A DNA stretch of 64,000 nucleotides from Siphonodentalium dalli (lineage: Eukaryota > Mollusca > Scaphopoda > Gadilida > Siphonodentaliidae): positions 220,612,205 to 220,676,204 of the forward strand of contig CP136064.1 in the NCBI GenBank assembly GCA_032622095.1, in the 5' to 3' direction. Under the pieces are notes generated by a model. That model was given only the letters and a program-made list of their open reading frames with translations. It had not been told where the DNA came from and did not search any database. The position numbers were made by a program, and so were the translations under genes. The number at the start of each line of letters is the position of its first letter. Position 1 is the stretch's first letter. Below, piece after piece: positions 23,623 to 35,637 of this stretch.

Positions 23623-24945
23623 TCTATACTATATATTTTGAGACTTCGTATATATGTGTGTGTGTACTTCATAGAATCCAAAACGCGTGTACAGATTGAG
23701 CTCAAACTTCATATGTAAGTGTCAAATCCCACCGACACGACCGTGGTCGCAGTTTAGAAAAGCTCAGAGCACCCGTTCTCCAATCTCAAATCACCGCAAA
23801 GGCACGGCGTGGGTTAATCAAGTGATTATTTAATGAGCGTTTGTTTTTTACGCATCTCTATAAAGAGCGTCTGTTTGCCATTCAACGCTATTTGCATCTG
23901 CAGAGAGATATACGGAACATACATTAAATTTAAAAAACATTTGTTTCTGACCAACCCTGCGAGCACGGATGGCGCGCTTTGTTTTTACAGTATATAGTTA
24001 TATACCGAAATCATCCCAGATAATCACGAATATAGCATCAGATTTCTCCCCAGATATACCGTTATAAAAAGCTACTGGAATCTGCCAATCTACGGGAAAT
24101 TCCAGGGAATGCCGATTGAGCTCAAACTTGCTACCCACGGGAAGTGTCATATATATGAGTGTGTCCTTTATAGACTCGAACCGATTGAGCTCAAACTTGC
24201 TAAATAAGAAAATAGACCCCAAGCCGTAAATATCAACAACAACGATATTGCTACCTACGGGAGCAACGTTATTAGCATCTGCAGAATTATGCAGAGAGAA
24301 AATGCTTTCCTATTTTTAGAACGCAACACATGTTTACGTCGCGTTGGTGATTGAGGTTCACAACGGGGTTAATTGACTGTCCGCTCTTTGCGACGATGAG
24401 GTTCACGGCGGGGACTATTGACCAACACTCACAATTTCGTCTTTTGCATCAGATACCAACACCTCGACCGATCGGGACGAAACTTGGTACGTGAGTGTAG
24501 TTTGACCAGGTGGTCGTCGCTGTCGTATTGGCGAGCCCGTGCGACGCCCGTGCAGCGCATGCGCAGACGAGATATCGGAAACGGGTGGAGCTATCGACTT
24601 GACATTTGGTATGTGAATGTATCTTGCGCCGGGTACAAATTTTATCGGGTCGCCGAGCCCGTGCGACGCCCGTGCAGCGCATGCGCAGACGAGATCTCGG
24701 AAACGGGTGGAGCTATCGACTTGAAATTTGCTATGTGAATGTATCTTGCGCCGGGTACAAATTTTATCGGGTCGCCGAGTCCGTGCGACGCCAGCTTCGC
24801 GCATGCGCAGACCAGATCTCGGAAACGGGTGGAGCTACTGGGTACAAATTTTTCTTATTGAAACGCGTGGAGCTAAAAATTAAAAAAATATATTAAAAAA
24901 ATGTCATGTTTCGGACAAGCCGCCGGTGGCGGGCTAACCTGCTAG
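23623..24945 (+). mobile_element. Helitron array unit 4 (1323 bp)
   Basis: It begins TCTATACTATATATTTTGAG immediately after CTAG and ends CTAG at 24945 with the GCCGCCGGTGGCGGGC hairpin upstream. Equivalent internal points are offset exactly 1323 bases from unit 5 and 2675 from unit 2, with no visible differences over most of the length. Confidence 0.82.
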
Positions 24946-26268
24946 TCTATACTATATATTTTGAGACTTCGTATATATGTGTGTGTGTACTTCATAGAAT
25001 CCAAAACGCGTGTACAGATTGAGCTCAAACTTCATATGTAAGTGTCAAATCCCACCGACACGACCGTGGTCGCAGTTTAGAAAAGCTCAGAGCACCCGTT
25101 CTCCAATCTCAAATCACCGCAAAGGCACGGCGTGGGTTAATCAAGTGATTATTTAATGAGCGTTTGTTTTTTACGCATCTCTATAAAGAGCGTCTGTTTG
25201 CCATTCAACGCTATTTGCATCTGCAGAGAGATATACGGAACATACATTAAATTTAAAAAACATTTGTTTCTGACCAACCCTGCGAGCACGGATGGCGCGC
25301 TTTGTTTTTACAGTATATAGTTATATACCGAAATCATCCCAGATAATCACGAATATAGCATCAGATTTCTCCCCAGATATACCGTTATAAAAAGCTACTG
25401 GAATCTGCCAATCTACGGGAAATTCCAGGGAATGCCGATTGAGCTCAAACTTGCTACCCACGGGAAGTGTCATATATATGAGTGTGTCCTTTATAGACTC
25501 GAACCGATTGAGCTCAAACTTGCTAAATAAGAAAATAGACCCCAAGCCGTAAATATCAACAACAACGATATTGCTACCTACGGGAGCAACGTTATTAGCA
25601 TCTGCAGAATTATGCAGAGAGAAAATGCTTTCCTATTTTTAGAACGCAACACATGTTTACGTCGCGTTGGTGATTGAGGTTCACAACGGGGTTAATTGAC
25701 TGTCCGCTCTTTGCGACGATGAGGTTCACGGCGGGGACTATTGACCAACACTCACAATTTCGTCTTTTGCATCAGATACCAACACCTCGACCGATCGGGA
25801 CGAAACTTGGTACGTGAGTGTAGTTTGACCAGGTGGTCGTCGCTGTCGTATTGGCGAGCCCGTGCGACGCCCGTGCAGCGCATGCGCAGACGAGATATCG
25901 GAAACGGGTGGAGCTATCGACTTGACATTTGGTATGTGAATGTATCTTGCGCCGGGTACAAATTTTATCGGGTCGCCGAGCCCGTGCGACGCCCGTGCAG
26001 CGCATGCGCAGACGAGATCTCGGAAACGGGTGGAGCTATCGACTTGAAATTTGCTATGTGAATGTATCTTGCGCCGGGTACAAATTTTATCGGGTCGCCG
26101 AGTCCGTGCGACGCCAGCTTCGCGCATGCGCAGACCAGATCTCGGAAACGGGTGGAGCTACTGGGTACAAATTTTTCTTATTGAAACGCGTGGAGCTAAA
26201 AATTAAAAAAATATATTTAAAAAATGTCATGTTTCGGACAAGCCGCCGGTGGCGGGCTAACCTGCTAG
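24946..26268 (+). mobile_element. Helitron array unit 5 (1323 bp)
   Basis: Same ends and interior as unit 4. The only visible difference is in the short A/T run near 26205-26225. The junction to unit 6 reads CTAG/TACTATATATTTTGAGAC, so unit 6 lacks its first four bases TCTA. Confidence 0.82.
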
Positions 26269-27378
26269 TACTATATATTTTGAGACTTCGTATATGTGTG
26301 TGTGTGTGTGTACTTCATAGAATCCAAAACGCGTGTACAGATTGAGCTCAAACTTCCTATATAAGTGTCAAATCCCACCGACACGACCGTGGTCGCAGTT
26401 TAGAAAAGCTCAGAGCACCCGTTCTCCAATCTCAAATCACCGCAAAGGCACGGCGTGGGTTAATCAAGTGATTATTTAATGAGCGTTTGTTTTTGACGCA
26501 TCTCTACAAAGAGCGTCTGTTTGCCATTCAACGTTATTTGCATCTGCAGAGAGATATACGGAACATACATTAGATTTAAAAAACATTTGTTTCTGACCAA
26601 CCCTGCGAGCACGGATGGCGCGCTTTGTTTTTACAGTATATAGTTATATACCGAAATCATCCCAGATAATATAGCATCAGATTTCTCCCCAGATATACCG
26701 TTGTAAAGCTACTGGAATCTGCCAATCTACGGGAAATTCCAGGGAATGCCGATTGAGCTCAAACTTGCTACCCACGGGAAGTGTCATATATATGAGTGTG
26801 TCCTTTATAGACTCGAACCGATTGAGCTCAAACTTGCTAAATAAGAAAATAGTCCCCAAGCCGTAAATATCAACAACAACGATATTACTAAATACACGTT
26901 TTCGGCAATGTGAGAGTTTTCGGGGAGCCGTGATGCCAACAACAACGACCGAAGCCCTGAATGCCAACAACAGATTCAATGCAATGTTATCTATTATGCA
27001 GAGAGATTTCACGACATTACGACGGATACGGCAGACTCAAAATATTATGCAGACAGATTTCCCGACGGGAAGCGTTTGTTTTAAATTCAATGCAATGTTA
27101 TCGTAGAGAGATTTCACGAAACAAAGAATGCGTTGTCTGTCGTTCCTAGGAAGGGGGGATTTCTACGGGTAAATTTTTCCGCCAGAAACAAAAAAATTAA
27201 TTAAAACAATTTACAATTTAATTAAAACAATTTAAAATTAAAAAAAATTAACAATAAAAAAACAATTCAGAAACAAAATATATTAAATTTAAAAAACATT
27301 AAATTCATATTCAAAAATGTCATGTTTCTGAAACAAAGCCATGAGACGAATGCCGCCAGTGACGGGCTAACCTGCTAG
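26269..27378 (+). mobile_element. Helitron array unit 6 (1110 bp, 5' trimmed)
   Basis: The first 570 bases match unit 5 closely with small differences (for example TTTGACGCATCTCTACAAAG). The CGCATGCGCAGA repeats are absent. They are replaced by ATTATGCAGAGAGATTTC-type repeats and an A-rich tract. It ends with the GCCGCCAGTGACGGGC hairpin and CTAG. Confidence 0.78.
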
Positions 27379-27639
27379 TCTCCTATATATTTTGAGACTT
27401 CCGTATATATATATGTGTGTATATATGTGTGTGGGTACTTCATACAATCGAATACGGCTGTGCGGATTGAGCTCAATCTTCCTATCTAAGGGTAAAATCC
27501 CACGGACACCGCCGGCGTCGCATTTTGGACAAGCTCAGAGCACCGCTTCTCCCTTCCCAGTCACAAAAAATGGCACCGTGGGGGTTAACACACCAACGCT
27601 CCTTATATCTTCCATATTGGGAGATGTATCCGGTTAATA
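27379..27639 (+). mobile_element. Helitron array unit 7, 5' fragment cut by element A
   Basis: It begins TCTCCTATATATTTTGAGAC and runs about 260 bases of Helitron 5' sequence, ending abruptly at TTAA/TA where element A starts. No matching Helitron 3' end was found after element B, so the remainder was lost or diverged. Confidence 0.72.
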
Positions 27640-28228
27640 GTCAGGAGGCAAGCACCCCCAAAATTTATTTTGCTAAACATTTTTAGTACCATATGCCAAC
27701 ATATCCTTGGTGGTAGAGTTTGGTCCGCTGATTAAAAAAAACATTGTTGGTAATTTTCTAATCCCATGTTAGAGGTCAAATGTCAAGGTCATATGTATAG
27801 GCGCCTTTCTGTCCTAGCCTGAATTTTTCAACATATAGCATGATATTTTTTTTAGTAAGAGCTATTGAGGAATGATGTATTGTACCAATGACCAGTGAGG
27901 CATGGTAATCTGAATGCTGATGTGTCTATGTTCTTGTGTGGTTTCCTTAGCAACCGTTGCTATGAAATTGTTTTTCCATAGCAACCAGCCTCAAACGATC
28001 GTTTTTGATCCATGTTATGGCATCTAATACTGGAAATATGCGAATAGTTATACTTTGTGATCATCTTGAGTGTGCGTGCATGAAAATACAAACATTTAGA
28101 GCACAACACGGTGAATAATGTGGAGTGTACGGTATGGCCCGACATAGTAGGCCTATGCTGTTACAGTATCAAATTGGCTGCAATTTGGCACTAAATGCCA
28201 ATAGTGGGGGTCACTTAGGGGTTGAATC

Positions 28229-29105
28229 GTGACTTTAGTGACTAAAGCATGAAACTTTAAAGATAAGTTGCTTATTCATAGGGAAAACTTTTTGGAGGGG
28301 GTGCCCGGGCGGAGTCCTGTGTCGGGATAAAATCAGGTTTCCATGGCAACGGCATAAAATATTTGGAGAAAAATTGAAAAAGGCCAAACTTAAGAACCAA
28401 CAAACCATGTGTTTGAAGAAATTGTGTTAACTTATAGTGCCAATAATGGTTCATCAAGCGGACTCAGTCACTTTGACATATATGGTCAAGGTCAATTGCT
28501 AAGGTCAAGGTCATTCGAAAAATGTGATATTTTGGTCTATTTTTTATAGTTGTTTCATATTTCGCTACCCCGGTGCGTTATTCATAAAAGCAATCGCTAC
28601 AAAAAGTAGGCCGCAATCAGTGTTTAATTTGTTATATGATGCATTTGGCATAATACGGTCACTGTCACATGTGACAGCATTCAGTTGATACACAATCACA
28701 TTTTAAGTACTTTTTATAGTATTTGTGGCAGTACATAAGTCACGATACTTTACCCTTAAAAGACCATCAGACCAAAATAAATATGATTTTGTGACTTTAG
28801 TAACTAAAGCATGAACCTGCATCATATGTGTTGCTTAGTTTTAGTGGAAACTTTTTGGAGCTGGTGCCCAAGTGAGGGGTCATGTGTCAGTAAGCAATAT
28901 GGTTTCCATGGCAACGGCATCAAATACAATGTATTTGGAGAAAAGTTGAAAAAGTCCACTGTTGGCAATCCGATTAGCCTTGTGTTTGAAAACATTATGT
29001 GAACTGATAGTACCATTAATGGTCAATCAAACGCATTAGGCCATAGGACATATATGGTCACAGTCAATTGCTACGGTCAAGGTCATTGGAAATTTGATAT
29101 ACCTT
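28229..29105. repeat. Diverged tandem duplication inside element A
   Basis: About 310 bases starting GACTTTAGTGACTAAAGCAT (28231) recur from 28794 as GACTTTAGTAACTAAAGCAT. They share TTTCCATGGCAACGGCAT, GTTGAAAAAG, and GGTCAAGGTCATT near the end. Offset is about 563 bases. Non-coding; the short open frames here are not supported. Confidence 0.75.
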
Positions 29106-29819
29106 TTATAAACTTTCTCATATTCCACTACCACTAGCGCATGTTCAAATACCCAAGCAAGCCATGGTATGATGGGATCTGCTACTAAATGACAATGGGG
29201 TATAGCAAAACAGCTGCGACATCAGGCAGTGTGCAATATTGTGAATATATTGAGTGGCCTATGGCACCGTGGATTGAGGGAATATGATGCTTTGAGGCTT
29301 AGGATTTGGTGAAAAGGCTGCTGGCGTAATGTGAGGCCGCAGCCGTGGACTATTTATACAAGCTAGTCAATTAATAACTGTTGAGTCGCTCACACGAAAT
29401 TCTATGCAAAGACTGAGAAGACTCTGACTCTGAAGATCACGACAGTTAGTACATGTCGATATCAATTAAGAACAAGTAGTTCTAAGCAGGGACGTCTTTA
29501 GAGGGTATCCATTGAGCAGTGGGGTGTCAACCTTGAAACTTTCAATTGCACGGCCGACCCCCCCCCCCCCAACATAGTCCACATGAGGTCCCCTCCAACT
29601 GAAACAAACACACTCCCAAGTTTGTAAAATTCCCTTTCTTATCCCCCTTACATTGGAAGTGATGCCTCCAACCTGACATGCCCCCTTCCTTTTTTAATGG
29701 CCGACCCCATTCAAACATATTTGATTCCCAACTATTCATGGACCCTACACACCAAAGCGACATTGTTTGACTGGTCGGACCCATTATAAAAAATTTAACC
29801 CAAGGACCTTCCAAACTAT

Positions 29820-30410
29820 ATATAGGCTAAAAAGGACTGATGGCTCTTTAAGATTAACCATTGAGGAAAATAGTTATGTCCCAGGCTCCGCCAGTATTGG
29901 ATACCCAATTTGAACAAATAACCCCAAGACCTCCTTACCAAATATAAGCAGAATAGGCCTGATGGTTCTTGATGTGTTTTATGAATTACTATAGAGGGAA
30001 CGAGTTATGTCCCTGTGTCTACCCTTATTTGACCTGGTGACCCGATTTTAACAAATCTGAATCACTGTCACACAATGACTCTCCATACCAAATATAAGCT
30101 GAATATAGGTCGATGGTTCTTGATAAGAAGACATTTTAACAATTATTATGGATAGAAAAGTTTTTTTCCTGGCTCCGCCCTTGTTGTATTCCTGTCACTC
30201 AATGACCATCCATACCAAATATAAGCTAGATAGCCCCGATGGTTCTTGAGATGTTTTAAGAATTAATATGGACGGAAAAAGCTTGAACCCTTTTTGACCC
30301 GGCGACCCAATTTGAACAAATCAGAAACCCAGTCACCTGGGGACCATCCACAATATATATAACTCAATTCTGACTTGATATTCTTGAGAAGATATTGACG
30401 GGTGTGTAGT
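29820..30410. repeat. Degenerate tandem repeat of about 110-140 bp
   Basis: A unit with ACCAAATATAAGC..AATAG, GATGGTTCTTGA, then TTATGTCCCTGGCTCCGCC and CCCAATTTGAACAAAT occurs about four times. It lies in the A-only part of element A. No coding frame is maintained. Confidence 0.7.
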
Positions 30411-31394
30411 GGCGACTATTGCTACACTGGATATTTTGTCTCACGTGAGCTAAACGCCACCACCCTCATCTAGTTTCTCATATGTAACGGCCCGATAACA
30501 GAGGAATTTATTTTTAATGGCATGACTGTCAGATTCACACTTGAGAGCAAAATTTATATCTCTGAATATACCAATATTTATAATTTAGATTGAAACTAGT
30601 TAGTTATAATACACCATGCAACATGGCTTTCACACACAGCAGATTTAATTCCAATTATAACTGCAATGCATTGTTTTGTTAACACTGGAGAATCATTGAC
30701 ATTGGAATATCATATGATGAAAACTGCTGGTTCTGGGGTGTGAGAAGGGATTTAGTTTTGCAAAGAGTAAAATCCAAGATGGCTGCCGGCAGCCATAATT
30801 TTGATCGAAAATCGTTCAAATTAGACAGCTCTCATCTACACCCGTAGTGCCAAACCATGCAGACTGAATGGGAAATCATTTTCGCGTATTATGATATGGG
30901 AATATGTTTGTTTCTCATCGTAAAACAGACAACGTATGTATACGTCCACACGAAGCAGGAGTATTTACCCACCCACTGTCAGTTCTCCCAGATCAAACCA
31001 TTTAATAATGTTTTGATTTTTCTCACTCAAATTGTCGAGAACATCCATCCACTAGTATAGTTCCTGGCCTTCCAGGCTGCAAAAACAAATGCCGGTATAT
31101 AGCTGAATCTGTCAATGAAGCATAGGGTTGAACAGAATTTAAAAAATCAGTGTCATTACGCCCCCGGTGTATTATATCCTACAGTTTCTTGGTAAGCTAT
31201 ATGCGCATGTGGGTTTTATTTATAGAATTGGGCTTTTTGGCGACCCAGAGGCCGAGTCCGGTAAAAGGTGTAGTTTGGGAATTTCAATTTCGTTTATTGT
31301 CGTTTACATTATTATTTCATGCATCGGGCGTCTCTCGAGACATGCTTGATTGACCCATGGTCTGTTATTCGGATGCCAAGAAGTGCAAGGCGAT
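30411..31394. other. A-only interior without recognised gene
   Basis: The sequence is unassigned except for the 31257-31315 block related to 9183-9262. Open frames at 30857-31060 and 31150-31353 show no domain. Confidence 0.4.
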
Positions 31395-31690
31395 TAATTC
31401 TAACGTGAATCCGTGCGTTAACCATTAGCGCGCTGCGCGTTATTTGTTTCTATTGTTTTTTAACATGTTTTGTTGCATTGTTATTTGAACATCCTTCATT
31501 TATTTTCACGTGACATAAATCGGAATGATATCTACTACTATACTGCACGGGGATTTGACGACTGTATAAGAAATTTAATTCGAACATGAATCCTACGAGG
31601 TGTTTGTTTATATCGGTGTTTAACATGTTATTTAATATCGTTTAGTGAACTTTTTCATTTAGTTATACGTGACAAATATCGGCATATTAT
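31395..31690. repeat. Imperfect tandem duplication, about 165 bp
   Basis: TTAATTC.AACRTGAATCC, a GTTTAACATGTT-like block and ACGTGACAAATATCGG-like block occur twice (31395-31530 and 31568-31690). The second half begins the block shared with element B at 38640. Confidence 0.6.
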
Positions 31691-31739
31691 ATTCTAAATG
31701 AATTGGGATGGTAATTATTAAATATTGCATCTTTTCTGA

Positions 31740-32600
31740 TAGAACAGCTATTCCACCAAAATTTATGGTGATATCGATAGCATATCCCTGTCGAAAGGTC
31801 TATACTTAAATTAGGGATTGGGTGTCCCCTGAGACAGTGAACATTAGCCTTTTTCGTTTGCCACCTTCTTTTTGAAAAGTTCAATAGGATTTCGCGAACA
31901 ACCCCATCTATAAAAAAGTGTATTGCCTTATATAATACATTTTCCCACACCATGCATCAGCTAATATGGAAAGCATATAATTTCAGTTCGTGACGTGTTT
32001 AAGACTTCAAATGGGATAGTGGGGTCCTCAAAACAGAACATTCTCCTTTCGTATTTGCCAGCCACTTTTTGTAAAAATGCCCCAGGATTTCGGGGGAACA
32101 ACCCACCCATGCCAATTGTATGTTTCCCAATAGCATTACCTTTCATTCACACAGCCAGCTAATTTGAGAATATATAACTTCAGTTTATGGTGCGTCCGAA
32201 ATATTAAATGGGTTAGAATGTCCTCCAATAACAGTGAGAATTCGCCTTTCTCGTTCACCAGCCGCATTTTGTGAAGTATCCCAGACATTCGGAGCATCCT
32301 TTCAGTTCGTAGTGTGTAGACTTCAAATGGGATAGGAGCCTCAAAACAAAGAAACTTCACATTTCGTATTTTCCAGCTGCCTTTTTTAAGTGCCCTAGTT
32401 TTCTGGAACCACCCATACCAATTCTATATAATCCATGACAACACTATCTTTCGTTCACTCATTTAATATAGGGAGCATATACCTTTCAGTTTGTGGTGTA
32501 TTTTAGACTTTAAATGGGGTAGGCGGCCGTAAAAAAACAAAGGAAATTCAACTTTCTTATTTGCCAGCCGCCCTTTTTAAACTGCCCTATATGATATTAT
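31740..32600. repeat. Degenerate tandem repeat (about 190-210 bp) within elements A and B
   Basis: Phrases such as CTTCAAATGGGATAG, GTATTTGCCAGCC..CTTTTTG and CATACCAATT.TAT recur about four times here, and again at 38849-39710 in element B. The minus-strand open frames (for example MFCFEDPTIPFEV and FLCFEAPIPFEV) are repeat products. Confidence 0.65.
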
Positions 32601-34495
32601 TACATTTTATACTTGACAAATATAATCTGAAAAATGACACGATTTAATCAAAAGGGATGGGAGCGCAAGTTATTCAACTTAGAGTATTGCTCCTCTCCCT
32701 TAACAATATTGAAACGCATAATAATATTTATATATTGTATTATGTTTGGTCTCAAAGTTTGCTTAGTTGGAATGTAGTACCTAAAAGGGGATCGAGATCC
32801 AGGGTGAGGTCTGAAGTTGTGAGTGGACATATATCACGGAGGGGATGTAGGTCCTATGGCGAGATGAGCCGAGACTTTTGATAACGATATGGGCGAATAC
32901 ATAGGCAAAGATATAGGCTTATTGGGATTTTGAAAGTTTTACGTCAATGAGATCTACCTGCGTGCTGCTAAACAATTTATCATTTAGAGTATTGAATACG
33001 TTGCTTTGACCGACGAGGATATCTTCAACCCTATATCAACAAAACATTCTATTTAGCCATTTCTTCAAATAATTGGCACTGGAAGACAAATTGCAAAGCG
33101 TCGTCAATATAAAACCCGCATTGACAGTGAAAATATAGTTTCCAAGTTTATCAAAATTTAACATATCTATTGTGACCCACTATATAAATGAAGAATCGTA
33201 TGCACAGCGGGTTATATTAAATATGTTGAGCGCATGTGCACTGCCTCTCAACAATGTCACAATAATCATGTTTTAACAGCCGCTTGGTTGTCTGATAAAC
33301 AAATCCGAATACAAGTTCGCAACCAGTATGCACATACGGAAGAAGTAGAGACAATTGTATAAATGTTGGCCAAGTATCAACAATGTGTCTATTGAACAGC
33401 CTCTATAAGATATCTCCACACAACTTTAAAAGATTATTAACATCAATTTCCTCAGTAGTTCTGAACATGAATAGATATAATTTAAACATTATTACATAAA
33501 GCACAATTCCGTGGAGTTGGTATGTAGATGGTATTTAAGAACGCACAATTTCAAAATTTGGTCCAATGATTTTTCACAGAGCTTTGCTGATTGTTCAACT
33601 TATACAATAATTCGCAGTTAACAAGTATCAACAATGTGTCTACTGAACAGCCTCCATCAGATATCTGAACACCACTTTGAAAAATAACGCCCATTTGCTC
33701 AGTAGTTCTGAGCTTCTCGTAAATATGTTCAAGTATGAACACAGCCAGGAGGTCGATGACTTACACATACTCGAGCCAAAACGTCCGCTATTAAGAAGTC
33801 TGAACAAGGAAGTTCATAATATTGAAGCAAAATAATTTTTGCTTGATTTCTTGAAGCGACATTCAAATTGACGTACGTGATACTTGTGAAAATGGGAGAG
33901 TCACTCGTTTCTATTCCCAAACGATTTCGTTAAACAACTGTGATTCAGACTCAAAGCACTCTTGTGTCGAAGTGCTCCAAACCTAATCATCACGCCGGTG
34001 GTTACACTTTCTTTGAATCATAGCACATATTTCCTATACAATGGAGATAATAGCTCGGTAGCGAGCTAAATTTTGTGCCCCTCTCCTCATCCCTGACGGG
34101 GACGACGCCACAATGCAACATATGTATCCCTAAACCACAGCATGATACTCTTACCTATACCACGGAGATGACCAAATATAAGTTTGGTAGAAACCGCCAA
34201 CAATAAAAGTGTGCATTAACTCTGAGGCAATTTTTACCACCGTCCCTGATTCGAGCGGTGCGCCATTTATGTATCTGTAAACGAAGTATTACAATTCTAT
34301 GTACTAGAGACCTTTCTCAAAATCACGAATACGATTACGGATGGAAATATCACACCAGTATACGGCCAAAATTAGATTTTTAACACGGGGGTTCTTATGT
34401 GAGACGTAATATACCCCACTCAGTTAATTATGCGCAGATGTGTCAATAATTAGCTTAGGGACGCTCTAACATTCTCCGTTCTTACAGAATTACCT
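32601..34495. other. Shared interior of element A, non-coding
   Basis: It corresponds to 39710-42535 of element B (less the hAT insert). A 253-bp tandem duplication (AAGTATCAACAATGTGTCT at 33371 and 33624) is present. No open frame is supported. Confidence 0.6.
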
Positions 34496-35637
34496 GTTAT
34501 CAATCAAATTTGTTACCCTCCTCCCTATTTTCCACCCTTTTGATTGGCCCATGTGCTGTCACGTGCCGGGCGACAAATCACACTGTCACCCGCTGACCCG
34601 GGAGACATTGTTTTTGTCGCCCGCCTGGTGTTATATTGCAATAATATCTCCAAACACACACTGCAGTAACTCACCTATTTCACATCACTACGACGTACTA
34701 AAAAATCATAGATCTTATATACCCCACGGATTCGCAAAACACACCAGTTGTGGTGTTTGCTAATTTGCATATATTTAGTGAACACTAATATTCGAACTTT
34801 TAAGTTGATACTTTTATCGGACAAGCGTTATTATTTACTTTTTACATCGAAACATCTCGGTGATTCAATTTGTTCATGTCAACATTATGATGCAAGATTG
34901 AAAGAGAGGATCCCTTGAGGTTGGTTGGTTATAAATGTTCGCTGGTAGACAACGTAATGCATACGTTTGTCGCGAATGAATGGTACTGTACGCTTATCCT
35001 CCGCGATGTCTGCAATGTGATCATAAAATTATTTTATGTGAGGATCGCCATGAGCACTGACACGTATGAATGTACATTAATGTACATTAATGAAATTGAC
35101 AACTTCCCAATAGCTTTCGGGGAAGACCGTTATGAAATGAACATCGCAGGTAAATTGCGCACACAAGACGACATTGAATATGCCACATTTCAGAAGACGA
35201 GAACATACCTATGTGGCTTATTGGTTTACATTGCATGGACCGATATTGACGATTTGACCACCAAAATGATCGTAAATAAACGCGGTTTACCAAGCGCTTA
35301 ACAGCTTGACTATCGTTTATGGAACAGAAATCCTATGGGACGATACGAAGTTACTGAAAATATACATAATCTGGAAATAAAGCACTCGTGACTCAGTGCA
35401 ACGTCGTGCGTGTGGATGGCAAGGATATTTTCGGTGGTATAATCGGATAACAAAACAGTTGTTGCCCTTCTTCTCGGGAGACATTGAGATTTGTCACCCG
35501 CTCGAGAACGGAATGTCTCCCTCGGAGCTTCGCTCCTCGGGAGACATTCCGTTTTCGAGCGGGTGACAATTCTCAATGTCTCCCTCGACAACGGGCGACA
35601 ACTGTATAATGTTGTTGTAACTGGGATATGGAAGCCT
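34496..35637. other. A-only segment with long palindrome; absent from element B
   Basis: Element B has about 38 bases of A/T-rich sequence in place of these 1.14 kb, so this is an insertion in A or a replacement in B. The left part has GGGCGACAAA...TGTCACCCGCTGACC...GGGAGACATTG at 34566-34620. The right end holds the 35455-35604 palindrome with the same motifs. An open frame of 128 codons (34915-35301, plus) lies between them, with no domain I recognise. No clean target duplication is seen. Confidence 0.6.
35455..35604. repeat. 150-bp near-perfect palindrome
   Basis: The left arm ACAGTTGTTGCCC...GGGAGACATTGAGATTTGTC and the right arm ending GGGCGACAACTGT pair over about 72 bases around a TTCGC-like centre. 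Inner stems contain CACCCGCTCGAGAACGGAAT and its complement. It could form a cruciform or be two inverted element ends. Confidence 0.85.

Noticed and set aside
21740-26345. Arg/Cys-rich frames with repeated CADEISETGGAIDLKF and similar
   Set aside because: They translate the roughly 130-bp internal Helitron repeats, are open on both strands, and have no Rep/helicase motif.
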